Shown in pieces: positions 18,005 to 27,580 of a DNA stretch of 64,000 bases. The notes under the pieces were generated by a model that had not been told where the DNA came from, made no database searches, and was given only the letters and a program-made list of their open reading frames with translations. Both the position numbers and the translations under genes were made by a program. Position 1 is the stretch's first letter; each line of letters starts with the position of its first letter. Source of the DNA: Clostridia bacterium (GTDB lineage: Bacteria; Bacillota; Clostridia; Oscillospirales; Acutalibacteraceae); NCBI GenBank assembly GCA_017379935.1, contig JAFNVC010000028.1, forward strand, positions 49,920 through 113,919. The letters are read 5' to 3'.

Positions 18005-18933
18005 ACAATGCACCGGTGATAATGTTTGTGTACAACCGCGCAGATCATTTTATGCTTACCTATAAGGCCCTTGCGGCGTGCAGAGGCGCCGCGGATACAG
18101 AGCTGTTCATATTTTCTGACGGAGCAAAAAATGAAGGTGCGGCAGAAGGCGTACGAAGAGTGCGCGAGGCAGCACAGAAAATAAAAAATTCAGATGATTT
18201 CAAGGCTGTTGAAATTACGGAAAGCAAAGTCAATAAGGGGCTTGCAAGATCGGTAATTGACGGTGTAACAAGGGTTATTGAGAAATACGGCAGGGCGATT
18301 ATTGTCGAGGATGACTGCGTGGCATCACCTCATTTTCTTGAATATATGAATACCTGTCTTGAATATTTCAAGGACGATAAATTAATCGGTGCTATTTCAG
18401 GCTATGCACCGGCAATTGATTTTCCGCAGGATTACGAAAAGGATATTTTTACTGCATACAGATCCTGCAGCTGGACATGGGCAACCTGGAGTGACAGGTG
18501 GCAGGGTGTTGACTGGGAGCTTCGCGAAATGAAGGATTTTTACAAGTCCCCGAAGCTTATCGGAAGGCTCAATTCCAACGGAAGCGACAGGTTTATGCGT
18601 TTGTACAGACAGACAAGAGGAAACGGCAGCTCGTGGTCAGTAAGATTCGGCGCTCACCTTGTGAAAAACGGACAGCTGACGGTTTATCCGAGATATTCGT
18701 ATATCAGCAACATCGGCTGCGATGAGTCCGGTGTCCACAGCAGAAATGAGGATGCCGAAAAAATGAAGGTTGATCTTTCAAAGGCGATTGCTCAGCCTGA
18801 AATAGAAGCGGTGGCATTGAATCACAAAATACAGAAAGCTCTGAAAAAGCACTATTCCTACGGCTTGCTTTCGGAGGCGAAAAGATTTGCGGCAACAGCT
18901 TTTATTGTTGCCAAAGAAAATATCAAGGGCTGA
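18001..18933 (+). CDS. GT-A glycosyltransferase, GNT-I-like/GT2-related
   Basis: The 310-residue protein begins PVIMFVYNRADHF and has the acidic metal-binding motif VEDDCVASPHFL near residue 102, followed by a Trp-rich segment (CSWTWATWSDRWQGVDW) at about 155-172. This pattern is seen in sugar transferases annotated as GNT-I-like or GT2-like in bacterial polysaccharide loci. The start codon overlaps the stop codon of the preceding transferase. A specific sugar cannot be assigned. Confidence 0.78.
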   Translation: MNNAPVIMFVYNRADHFMLTYKALAACRGAADTELFIFSDGAKNEGAAEGVRRVREAAQKIKNSDDFKAVEITESKVNKGLARSVIDGVTRVIEKYGRAIIVEDDCVASPHFLEYMNTCLEYFKDDKLIGAISGYAPAIDFPQDYEKDIFTAYRSCSWTWATWSDRWQGVDWELREMKDFYKSPKLIGRLNSNGSDRFMRLYRQTRGNGSSWSVRFGAHLVKNGQLTVYPRYSYISNIGCDESGVHSRNEDAEKMKVDLSKAIAQPEIEAVALNHKIQKALKKHYSYGLLSEAKRFAATAFIVAKENIKG

Positions 18934-18938
18934 TTTGA

Positions 18939-19928
18939 ATGAAAAATGAAGTAACGGTCAGTGTGGTTATCCCTGTCTACAACGTGGAAAAATATCTGCG
19001 CGAATGTGTGGACAGTGTCCTCAGGCAGACATACACCTCTTATGAAATTATACTCGTTGATGACGGCTCGACAGATTCATCCGGCAGTATCTGCGATGAA
19101 TATGTTGCAAAAGACAGCAGAATAAGCGTTGTTCACAAAGCAAACGGCGGACTTTCTTCTGCGAGAAATGCGGGCCTTGAAAAGGCTGAAGGCAAGTATG
19201 TTTATTTTCTTGACAGTGATGATTATATTATCGAGGATGCGATAAAAGCTCTTACGGAAAAAGCGGAAAATGATAATTCGGATATTGTCTTTTTCGACGC
19301 TGTTTCTTTTGCTGATGATGAGGATGATTTTAAGGTCAGTCAGAATTACAGGCGTAAGCACAGCTATAAAACCGATAAAGGTACTGAAGTTTTCGCTAAG
19401 TTGCAGAAAAATGATGAGTTTCACAGTGCGGTTCAGTTGATGTTTTTTAAAAGGTTGTTTTTGCATCAAGAGGGAATATTATTTGTTGATGGCATATATT
19501 ATGAAGATATGGTTTTTTCTTTTTGCGCTTTGTGCTTGGCGGATATAGTTTCTTGTATCGACCTTCCTTTGTATTATCGTCGCTACAGAGCGAATTCAAT
19601 AATGACCTCAAGAAAAAACGAAAAACATTTCATAAGCTTCACAAAGGTTTATGAAGAGGTTAAAAGCTTTTCTGAAAAGACCGGAATAGCTGATGAAGAT
19701 TTCGCAAAAGCTTATACTGCGCGTTGTGCATTTAATTGCTTCAACATCTACGAAAGACTTAACGAGAACGATAAAAAGGTAAATAAAAATAAGCTCAGAG
19801 AAATCATTGCAGACATATTAAAAAACAACGCCTACGATAATACGGCGTTGCGAATGAGATGCTACGGCAAAATATTCTGGGCAGCATATAAAATGATTGA
19901 AATACCGTTTAAAAAGCTACGGAGATAA
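18939..19928 (+). CDS. GT2 glycosyltransferase (first of three similar GT2 genes)
   Basis: The 329-residue protein has the canonical family 2 start SVVIPVYNVEKYLRECVD, the nucleotide-sugar motif LVDDGSTDSS (about 35-44) and the DSDDY metal-binding motif near residue 92. The C-terminal half lacks membrane segments. It resembles the GT2 genes at 22309 and 24550, with which it alternates with GT4 genes. Spacing to the next start is 4 bases. Confidence 0.88.
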   Translation: MKNEVTVSVVIPVYNVEKYLRECVDSVLRQTYTSYEIILVDDGSTDSSGSICDEYVAKDSRISVVHKANGGLSSARNAGLEKAEGKYVYFLDSDDYIIEDAIKALTEKAENDNSDIVFFDAVSFADDEDDFKVSQNYRRKHSYKTDKGTEVFAKLQKNDEFHSAVQLMFFKRLFLHQEGILFVDGIYYEDMVFSFCALCLADIVSCIDLPLYYRRYRANSIMTSRKNEKHFISFTKVYEEVKSFSEKTGIADEDFAKAYTARCAFNCFNIYERLNENDKKVNKNKLREIIADILKNNAYDNTALRMRCYGKIFWAAYKMIEIPFKKLRR

Positions 19929-19932
19929 ATCG

Positions 19933-21132
19933 ATGAAGAAAAAAGTGATAATGGTAATGCCCGTAATGAAGGGCGGAGGAGCCGAGCGTGTGGCGGCGTT
20001 GCTTCTCAATGAATTTCATAAAAACGGATACGGCTGCGAGTTTGTAATAACCTCCATGAATATGGAAGAGATTATTAACTGCGATCTTAATCCGCAGATT
20101 ACCGTTACCTGTATTAAAGATACGATTAAGAATAATAATTTCCGGAAGGTCGGGAATAAGGCTTTAAGGATACTTTCTTCGGTTATCTGCAGGACTTTTG
20201 AAGGATTTAAAAAAGCTGTACCTGCTGTATTCGCATATCTTTCGTTTATTTCCGAATACAGCATTGAAATAAAAGCCTTGAGAAAAATATTCAGGGATAA
20301 CCCCGATGCTACGGTGCTTTCCTTCCTGCAGCCGTCAATTCCGATGACACTTCTTGCGCTCAAAGGTCTTGGTAACAGAGTTATAGTTTCAGAGAGAGGT
20401 AATCCCGAAAGACTTATCCGAAAGCGTTACGGATATAATTTTATTGACAAATATTACAGACGTGCGGATGCGGTGGTTTTCCAGACAGAGGATGCAAAAA
20501 AAATATATCCTCCCGCGATAGCTGCAAAGGGAACCGTAATATATAATCCTATAAAAAACAATTTACCCGAGCCTTATACAGGCGAAAGGGAGAAGAATAT
20601 AACGACCTTCTGCAGAATATCAAGACAAAAGAATTTATCTGTTTTGGTTGGTGCTTTTGCCCTTTTCAGTAATGATATTCAAGGCTACCGATTGAAAATA
20701 ATCGGCGAAACCCAGAATAGTGATGATGAAGCATCATTTGCAGAGGCGATGAGTCTTGCTGAAAAGCTCGGAATAACGGACAAGATTGATCTTTTGCCGT
20801 TCGATGCACAGATTCATAGTACGATAATTCGTGATGCGATATATGCCAACTCCTCCGATTACGAAGGCATGTCCAATGCAATGCTTGAGGCAATGGCTAT
20901 CGGAATGCCGGTTGTATGCACGGACTGCCCTGTCGGCGGTGCGGCGGCGGTTATCAGAAACGGCGAGAACGGTTTTCTGACGGAGGTCGGAAACAGCGAA
21001 GAGATGTGTGAAGCTTTCAAAAAAATAGCAGGAAACAAGGCGCTTTCAGATAGGCTGTCTGAAAATGCGGCGAAAATCCGTGAAGAGCTTTCACTTGAAA
21101 ATACAGCAAAAAAATGGATGGAGCTGTTATAA
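19933..21132 (+). CDS. GT4 glycosyltransferase (EpsF-like group, paralog set)
   Basis: The start is placed at the ATG at 19933, four bases after the upstream stop and 8 bases behind GGAG, giving 399 residues; an open frame extends upstream but lies inside the previous gene. The protein starts KKVIMVMPVMKGGGAERV and carries DYEGMSNAMLEAMAIGMPVV near residue 309 and TDCPVGGAAAVIRNGENG. It is clearly related to the genes at 23364 and 25650. It is a retaining-type GT-B enzyme adding one sugar; specificity is unknown. Confidence 0.87.
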   Translation: MKKKVIMVMPVMKGGGAERVAALLLNEFHKNGYGCEFVITSMNMEEIINCDLNPQITVTCIKDTIKNNNFRKVGNKALRILSSVICRTFEGFKKAVPAVFAYLSFISEYSIEIKALRKIFRDNPDATVLSFLQPSIPMTLLALKGLGNRVIVSERGNPERLIRKRYGYNFIDKYYRRADAVVFQTEDAKKIYPPAIAAKGTVIYNPIKNNLPEPYTGEREKNITTFCRISRQKNLSVLVGAFALFSNDIQGYRLKIIGETQNSDDEASFAEAMSLAEKLGITDKIDLLPFDAQIHSTIIRDAIYANSSDYEGMSNAMLEAMAIGMPVVCTDCPVGGAAAVIRNGENGFLTEVGNSEEMCEAFKKIAGNKALSDRLSENAAKIREELSLENTAKKWMELL

Positions 21133-22301
21133 TGGAGAAAAAGAAAATATTGATAGTAGCTCACCACCTGACTGTCGGCGGAGTACAGAAGTCTTTGATC
21201 AGCGCCCTTAAAGCACTGGATTATGATAAATATGATGTGACACTCTACCTAAGAAAGAACAGGACAGATTTGTTGCAGTTTATAGACGGACGGGTCAGAG
21301 TTATTATCAATGAAGATTCTCACCATTATTACAGAAAACCGTACGCAATTTTGTTGCAGACACAAGAGCTTTTATATAAGCTGTTGAAAAACAACAAGAA
21401 GGCTGAAAACGCGAAAGCGAAGCTGGCGCGAAAAATAGCTGATAATTCAATGCAATATGAACATCACGCGTATTTCGTAACAGAAAAATATGACGTTGCA
21501 GTTGCGTACGTTCAGGGTTATGTTGCTGAGTTTGTAGCTGATTACATAAATGCGGACAAAAAAATAGTATTTTTTCATACAAGCACAGATGATCATCACG
21601 AAATGCATGAAAGGATTTTACCGGTGTTTGATACTGTGGTTGCATTACATGAGCAACAGCAGGCACTGATAGAAAAATGGTATCCCGAGACTTGCGGGAA
21701 AATAAAAATTGTAGAGAATTATTCTGACGGTAATCTGGTAAGGGAGCAGAGTAAGGCTTTTGAAATTGATAAAACAAGCCGTCTTTGCTTGTGCTCATGC
21801 GGACGCCTTGCTGTGGTCAAAGGCTTTGATCTTGCCGTACAGGCTGCGGAGATTCTTAATAATCATAGACTTGATTTTGTCTGGTTTTTTGTAGGTGACG
21901 GGCCTGAAAGACAGCGACTGGAAAGGCTGATTTCAGATAAAGGTCTTGAAAAAAGAATCGTTATCACGGGAATGAAGAAAAACCCGTACCCGTATATGGC
22001 GGCGTGCGATATATATGTACAGCCGTCGTATGAGGAAGCGTCACCAATGACAATTTCAGAAGTGTGCATACTAAAAAAGCCGATTGTTTCTACTGCAACG
22101 GTCGGAGGGAAAAAGCTGATTGATGACGGTGTCAACGGACTGCTTTGTGATATCAATGCCGAGGCGATTGCGGAAGCCGTCAGAAAGCTGTCGGACAGTA
22201 AGTCTTTATATAACTCTGTTAAAGGCAACTTAAAAAATCAGGATAATCTATCGGAATTTGAGGCTTTTAAATCGCAGTGGAAGGATATTTTAGAGGGGTG
22301 A
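21132..22301 (+). CDS. GT4 glycosyltransferase
   Basis: The ATG at 21132 shares one base with the stop codon of the previous gene (TAATG), giving 389 residues. The N-terminal domain starts KKKILIVAHHLTVGGVQKSL. The C-terminal domain has CGRLAVVKGFDLAVQAAEIL and the E-x7-E-like YEEASPMTISEVCILKKPIV near residue 300. The central region has a long charged segment. It is less similar to the GEGM/EGMSN set and so probably uses a different donor. Confidence 0.85.
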   Translation: MEKKKILIVAHHLTVGGVQKSLISALKALDYDKYDVTLYLRKNRTDLLQFIDGRVRVIINEDSHHYYRKPYAILLQTQELLYKLLKNNKKAENAKAKLARKIADNSMQYEHHAYFVTEKYDVAVAYVQGYVAEFVADYINADKKIVFFHTSTDDHHEMHERILPVFDTVVALHEQQQALIEKWYPETCGKIKIVENYSDGNLVREQSKAFEIDKTSRLCLCSCGRLAVVKGFDLAVQAAEILNNHRLDFVWFFVGDGPERQRLERLISDKGLEKRIVITGMKKNPYPYMAACDIYVQPSYEEASPMTISEVCILKKPIVSTATVGGKKLIDDGVNGLLCDINAEAIAEAVRKLSDSKSLYNSVKGNLKNQDNLSEFEAFKSQWKDILEG

Positions 22302-22308
22302 AACGGTT

Positions 22309-23367
22309 ATGAAATTCAGCATACTTGTTCCGGTTTATAATGTTGAAAAATATCTGGAGCAGTGTGTCGATTCATTACTTTCACAGGACTATGACGGTGA
22401 GTACGAAATAATACTCGTTGATGATGGCTCAACAGACAGCTCGGGTAAAATTTGTGATAAATACGCAGAGGAAAATCCTGAGATTGTAAAAGTATATCAT
22501 AAAAAAAACGAAGGACTTGTATCAGCTCGTGAGGCCGGCATAAAAAATGCAGCAGGTGATGTGTGCCTGTTTGTTGATTCGGATGATTTTGCAGATAATT
22601 GTCTTCTTGCAAAAATATCAAATGTTTATACACAGAATCCTGATGCAGATATCGTAATATATTCTTTTTCATATTTTACCGATGGCACAGTAATCCCAAG
22701 AAAACGTATTATATCTGAAGCGTTGGGCACTTATGAAGGTGAAAGAAAAAAAGAGCTGTATTCAAGCCTGCTATTTTCAACAAGCACCATTCCGATTTGG
22801 ACGAAAGCGGTTAAAACAGAATTGCTTAAAAAGGATGCAACCGATTACAGCTTGTATTACGAAAAAAATATGGCGGAAGATTGGTTCAGATCAATTAATC
22901 TTATAACACTAGCAAAAAAAGTTGTAAACACCAATATTTCATTGTACAATTACAGAACTAATAATCAAAGTATTTCCCGAAGCTTTTCGGCTGAGAACAT
23001 CGACAAGAAAAACATACTCTATGTCTATGAAAGATTAACCGAGCTTCTTCCCAAATGGGGAATGGATAATGGAGAAAACCGTCAGAAGCTCAAGGCACGG
23101 TGGCTGAATGAAACGATGTATACCTTTTCCAAGTATATGGAAAACGCGAAATGCTTAAAAGATATAAAATTGATTCTGAACTATAACTGGTCATCGATGC
23201 TGCCCGAGGGTGTTGAAAACAATCCGAACGAGTATGAAAACAAGACATACCGAAAGCTTTTTGAAAAATTGAAGAGCAAGGAATATTTCTCAATCCTTCT
23301 TTTCTTTATAAAGAAAAAAACAGTCCGAAAAATCCGAGATTTAAAATCGAAGGTGCTTGGCAAATGA
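22309..23367 (+). CDS. GT2 glycosyltransferase (second of three)
   Basis: The 352-residue protein starts KFSILVPVYNVEKYLEQCVD, with VDDGSTDSSG near 42 and VDSDDF near 90. Its C-terminal part is basic and helical (IKKKTVRKIRDLKSK), perhaps for membrane association. It overlaps the following GT4 gene by 4 bases. Base composition drops toward AT-rich from about 22.3 to 28.5 kb compared with the operon start. Confidence 0.87.
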   Translation: MKFSILVPVYNVEKYLEQCVDSLLSQDYDGEYEIILVDDGSTDSSGKICDKYAEENPEIVKVYHKKNEGLVSAREAGIKNAAGDVCLFVDSDDFADNCLLAKISNVYTQNPDADIVIYSFSYFTDGTVIPRKRIISEALGTYEGERKKELYSSLLFSTSTIPIWTKAVKTELLKKDATDYSLYYEKNMAEDWFRSINLITLAKKVVNTNISLYNYRTNNQSISRSFSAENIDKKNILYVYERLTELLPKWGMDNGENRQKLKARWLNETMYTFSKYMENAKCLKDIKLILNYNWSSMLPEGVENNPNEYENKTYRKLFEKLKSKEYFSILLFFIKKKTVRKIRDLKSKVLGK

Positions 23368-24557
23368 ACAAACAAATCGTATTTCTAATAAAAGTAATGA
23401 ACGGCGGCGGTGCTGAGAGGGTAGTTTCTCTTCTCAGCAAAGCTTTTACCGAGCAGGGTAAGCAGGTGACTCTTATCCTGACACACCAGTCGCTTTGCGA
23501 GGCTGATCTGACGAATATTGATAAACGGATATGTGTTATTTCTCTGCCCGATGCGACAAAAGCTTCTGCGGATTCATCACCGGAACCGAAGCTGCTTATG
23601 CTGTGGGCAAGGCTCATCGGAAAGTTAAAAAATAAGCACAGTGCGGAGAAATCATCAATTCTTAAGTATTACTCACGGAATTTCGGACAGATTGAATGGC
23701 TGAAGAAGTATTTTAAAGATAATAAAAATGCAACGGCAATAGCGTTTCTTTATGATTCCATTTTTTACACCTTACTTTCTGCAGGGAAAACAAACAGAGT
23801 AATCATCTCCGAAAGAGGAGACCCGTGCCAGTCGCTTGCAAGCAAGACGACGATGGCTTTTTTGAAAACAAAATTCCGGGAAGCAGATGATATTGTTTTT
23901 CAGTCACCTGATGTAAAGAAATGGTATGAACAGAACATCGGTGTCAGCGGAACTGTTATTTTCAATCCTGTAAAAGCAGACTTACCTGAGCTGTACAGCG
24001 GAGAAAGACAAAAAAAGATTGTAAACTTCTGCAGGATTTCAGATCAGAAAAATCTTTGTCTTCTTGTGCAAGCTTTTGCGAAATTCAGAGAGGTTTTTCA
24101 GGATTACGAGCTTGAAATCATCGGAGATCCAGTAGGTAATGGCGTGGAAGGCTATCTGCAGACGGTAGAGGATGAAATCAAACGCTGCAAATGCGAGGAT
24201 TATATCAGAATTCTGCCTTCCAGAAAAAACATCCACGAAAGCATAAAAAATTATGCAATGTTTGTGTCTTCATCTGATTATGAAGGTATGTCCAACTCAA
24301 TGCTTGAAGCGATGGCAATAGGATTACCGTGTGTATGCACCGATTGTCCTGCAGGCGGAGCAAGAGCTGTAATAAAAGACGGCGAAAACGGATTGCTTGT
24401 TCCTGTCAGAGATGCTGAAGCTCTGGCGAACGCGATGAAGCGCATAGTTGAAGAGGACGGACTTGCAGAAAAGCTGTCTTGCAATGCCGTTAAAATCAGA
24501 GAAGAACAGTCGTTAAATAAAATCATACAGAAGTGGATGGAAGTAGTAAATGATTAA
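23364..24557 (+). CDS. GT4 glycosyltransferase (paralog of 19933 and 25650 genes)
   Basis: The 397-residue protein has the N-terminal VMNGGGAERVVSLLS, VFQ-SPDVKKWY and FNPVKADLPELYSGERQKK segments shared with its paralogs, and DYEGMSNSMLEAMAIGLPCV near 304 followed by CTDCPAGGARAVIKDGENG. It overlaps the preceding gene by 4 bases and the next by 8 bases. Function: transfer of one sugar to the growing lipid-linked unit; specificity unknown. Confidence 0.87.
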   Translation: MNKQIVFLIKVMNGGGAERVVSLLSKAFTEQGKQVTLILTHQSLCEADLTNIDKRICVISLPDATKASADSSPEPKLLMLWARLIGKLKNKHSAEKSSILKYYSRNFGQIEWLKKYFKDNKNATAIAFLYDSIFYTLLSAGKTNRVIISERGDPCQSLASKTTMAFLKTKFREADDIVFQSPDVKKWYEQNIGVSGTVIFNPVKADLPELYSGERQKKIVNFCRISDQKNLCLLVQAFAKFREVFQDYELEIIGDPVGNGVEGYLQTVEDEIKRCKCEDYIRILPSRKNIHESIKNYAMFVSSSDYEGMSNSMLEAMAIGLPCVCTDCPAGGARAVIKDGENGLLVPVRDAEALANAMKRIVEEDGLAEKLSCNAVKIREEQSLNKIIQKWMEVVND

Positions 24558-25650
24558 AGTCAGCGTTATAGTTCCGATTTACAATGCGGAAAAATATCTT
24601 GAGCAGTGCCTCGACAGTGTTGTCAATCAGACACTCAAAGAAATCGAGATCATTCTCATCGATGACGGTTCAACAGACGGCAGCGCCGAAATCTGTAAGA
24701 AATATCTTGATGATGAGAGGGTAACGTATTTCCGCAAAGAAAATGAGGGACTTGCCGCTGCCCGCGATGACGGCATGAAGCTGGCACAAGGCGAATATAT
24801 CGGTTTTGTAGATTCAGATGACTGGTCAGAGCCGGATATGTATGATAAAATGTATACGGCCGCTAAAACAAACGATTCGGATATAGTTTTCTGTAACTGT
24901 ATGCAGAACGAGAACGGATATGTCTTTACGCCTGAAATGCCTTCGGGAGCATACGACCGAGAAAAAATAAAATCTGAAATTTTACCGCACACCTTGGCGT
25001 ATGTAGGTAAAGGCGGCAATAAACGTGCACTTCGTTGGTCTAATTGCCTGAGACTTTATAAAAAAGAATTGCTCGACAAAAATGGAATAAAATTCGACCG
25101 AAGACTTCGCAGAAGCCAGGATTTGCAGCTTACTTATGAAGCTACATTGGTAGCACAGAATTATTATTACATTGCTGAACCGTTGTACCACAACCGTGTC
25201 GTAGCGGATTCGCTTTCTCGCGGATACACAAAAAATATGTGGCCGCTTTATACATATCTTATTGAAATCCTGTATAAGGATACAGAGAATTTCAAAGAGC
25301 TTGATCTTATGGATCAGATGCATCTACGTGCGTTTTTCTTTGCGACAGATTGCATTGAAAATGAAATGAAGCCTCTTTGTCCGAACAATATAAGTAAGCG
25401 TATTGAGCTTATAAACGAGGTTATCAATGACCCGATTTGCGAGCGCTTTAAGGGTCATATACAGACTGATAAACTAAGTCCTCTTTACAGGAAGTATTAT
25501 GAGTTTATTGTGAAAAAGAAAGCGGAAAAGTTTATTCCGTATACCGAACGATACAAGCGAAACGCAGAGTTCAGAGGAAAATACATTAATCCGCTGATTG
25601 ATGCGCTTACAGAGAATAATGTTTACAAAACGATAAGAGGAAAGCGATAA
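24550..25650 (+). CDS. GT2 glycosyltransferase (third of three)
   Basis: The 366-residue protein starts KVSVIVPIYNAEKYLEQCLD, followed by IDDGSTDGSAEIC near 40 and VDSDDW near 88. The tail (RKYYEFIVKKKAEKFIPYTERYKR) is basic. It overlaps the previous GT4 gene by 8 bases and shares its last base with the next ATG (TAATG), so it is firmly inside the operon. Confidence 0.87.
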   Translation: MIKVSVIVPIYNAEKYLEQCLDSVVNQTLKEIEIILIDDGSTDGSAEICKKYLDDERVTYFRKENEGLAAARDDGMKLAQGEYIGFVDSDDWSEPDMYDKMYTAAKTNDSDIVFCNCMQNENGYVFTPEMPSGAYDREKIKSEILPHTLAYVGKGGNKRALRWSNCLRLYKKELLDKNGIKFDRRLRRSQDLQLTYEATLVAQNYYYIAEPLYHNRVVADSLSRGYTKNMWPLYTYLIEILYKDTENFKELDLMDQMHLRAFFFATDCIENEMKPLCPNNISKRIELINEVINDPICERFKGHIQTDKLSPLYRKYYEFIVKKKAEKFIPYTERYKRNAEFRGKYINPLIDALTENNVYKTIRGKR

Positions 25651-26873
25651 TGAAGCACATAGTTTTCGTGGTTGGCAATTACAAAAACGGCGGAGTTCCG
25701 ATGCGTTCAACCAATCTGGCGAATGCGTTTGCTAAAAAGGGATTTTCCGTTGATATACTTGTCACGGGAGAAATTGCAGAGGATGTGTTTTTTAAGCGCG
25801 AAGAAGGGGTAAATCTTGTTTCTTTGAAGGATTTTAAAGAAGCTTATAAAAACGATGATGATTTTGTGAGAATTAAAGAAAAATATAACAACAAAATCAG
25901 TCTGTTAAAAAAGCTTAGATATATCACAAAAAATATACCCGTGGTTGATGAAAAGCTCGAAAGAGCAATACGCGATATCCGGAAAGGTGAGGCGTTGATT
26001 CCATATGCCATTAAGCATCGGGACAGCATATATATAACTTTCGGAATCGGTTATTTTGATATTACTTATTGTGCAACAAAAAAGTTTGGCAACAGGATTA
26101 TCTATGCGGAGAGAAACGCTCCGGAGATTGATTTTCCTGAAGATGAAGCAAAGAGACAACGCTTGTTGCATCTGCTCAAAAACGCATCGGGTGCAGTCTT
26201 ACAAACACATGATGAGCTTGAATTTTTTGGGGATACTTTTAAAAATGCAGCTGTCATCCGAAATCCGGTGAAGCCTGATTTACCGGAACCTTATACAGAA
26301 GAAAGACGCAAGGTGGCGGTTAATTTCTGCCGTATTGCCGATCAGAAGAATCTTCCGATGATGATAAGAGCATTTATAAAACTGCACGAGAGATATCCTG
26401 AATATACTCTTGAAATCTACGGAAATACAGTAGCGGAAAATGAAGAGAAAATTAAAGAAGAGCTTATCAGAATGTTAGCAGAGCTCGGCGCAGAGAAGTA
26501 TATTAAAATATTACCTCCCCGCGGAGATATTCATGGTATTATCCGTGACTGTGCGATGTTTGTTTCGTCCTCAGATTTTGAGGGTTTGTCCAATTCTATG
26601 ATTGAGGCTATGGCGATTGGCCTTCCGTGCATATGTACAGATTGTCTTGGCGGAGGGGCAAGGGAAATGATCCGACACGGAGAAAACGGCTTGCTCGTTC
26701 CGATGAACGATGCGGATGCTCTTTGTGATGCAATGAAGTTGATGATTGAAGACGGTGGATTAGCCCAAAAGTGCTCGCAGAATGCAGCAAAAATCAGAGG
26801 TGAGCTTTCTGCGGATCGTATTGCGCAGCTATGGATAGATTTTATTGAAAAAATAGCGCAGGAGAAATTATGA
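25650..26873 (+). CDS. GT4 glycosyltransferase (paralog set, third copy)
   Basis: The 407-residue protein starts KHIVFVVGNYKNGGVPMRST, has VNFCRIADQKNLPMMIRAF (matching the VNFCRISDQKNLCLLVQAF segment of the 23364 gene) and DFEGLSNSMIEAMAIGLPCI near 308. These shared blocks show that this, 23364 and 19933 arose by duplication. It overlaps the next gene by 4 bases (ATGA). Confidence 0.87.
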   Translation: MKHIVFVVGNYKNGGVPMRSTNLANAFAKKGFSVDILVTGEIAEDVFFKREEGVNLVSLKDFKEAYKNDDDFVRIKEKYNNKISLLKKLRYITKNIPVVDEKLERAIRDIRKGEALIPYAIKHRDSIYITFGIGYFDITYCATKKFGNRIIYAERNAPEIDFPEDEAKRQRLLHLLKNASGAVLQTHDELEFFGDTFKNAAVIRNPVKPDLPEPYTEERRKVAVNFCRIADQKNLPMMIRAFIKLHERYPEYTLEIYGNTVAENEEKIKEELIRMLAELGAEKYIKILPPRGDIHGIIRDCAMFVSSSDFEGLSNSMIEAMAIGLPCICTDCLGGGAREMIRHGENGLLVPMNDADALCDAMKLMIEDGGLAQKCSQNAAKIRGELSADRIAQLWIDFIEKIAQEKL

Positions 26874-27580
26874 AGGGAATTTATATAAAAAGAAAACTGA
26901 ATAATTTCCGTCAATGGATTCAGAAACGACCGTACGAAATCAGACGATTTTTCACAAAGCTGTTTCTGAAGAACAAGGATTTCACGATAATTTCCAATAA
27001 CTGTTGGGCGGGGAGAGCGTACCAGTATCTTGATATGCCGTATCTGTCACCTACGGTAGGCTTGTATTTCTTTGCACCGGATTATATAAAGTTTATTTCG
27101 GATCTGCGCAGATACCTGGATATGCCGTTGAAATTCATTGAGCCTGCAGAATCCAAGTATTATGAAGAAGTACAGAAGCGCAATCAAACAGATAAGCCTA
27201 TCGGAATTCTTGGTGATGTTGAAATAGTTTTTCTGCACTACAAATCGCAGGCAGAGGCTCTGGAAAAATGGAACAGAAGAAAAGCAAGAGTGAATTTTGA
27301 TAATATTTTTATCAAAATGTCGAGGATGGATTTGTGTACGGAAAAGGAAATCCAAGAGTTTGATTTGCTACCTTTTAAAAATAAATTTTTTCTAAATAAT
27401 CGCCTACCGCAGAAGTATACAAGCGAAGTTTACTGGAATGAAGAGTGGCATGATGAAGGAATCTATAGAGATACCGAGCCTTTTCCGGGAAACATAAGCT
27501 TGATACAGTTATTAGGAAAGCGTCCGGAACAGTATAAAATTGTAAAAACCAATGGAGATGAGAATAATGCTGTTGATTGA
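26870..27580 (+). CDS. DUF1919-type exopolysaccharide biosynthesis protein
   Basis: This 236-residue protein has the characteristic block NNCWAGRAYQYLDMPYLSPT followed by GLYFFAPDYIKFISDLRRYLD (about residues 43-84), and IVFLHYKSQAEALEKWNRRK later. This matches the DUF1919 group found in polysaccharide loci, thought to be glycosyltransferase-like but without proven chemistry. It has no membrane segment. It overlaps both neighbours, so it is produced with the transferases around it. Confidence 0.8.
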   Translation: MKGIYIKRKLNNFRQWIQKRPYEIRRFFTKLFLKNKDFTIISNNCWAGRAYQYLDMPYLSPTVGLYFFAPDYIKFISDLRRYLDMPLKFIEPAESKYYEEVQKRNQTDKPIGILGDVEIVFLHYKSQAEALEKWNRRKARVNFDNIFIKMSRMDLCTEKEIQEFDLLPFKNKFFLNNRLPQKYTSEVYWNEEWHDEGIYRDTEPFPGNISLIQLLGKRPEQYKIVKTNGDENNAVD

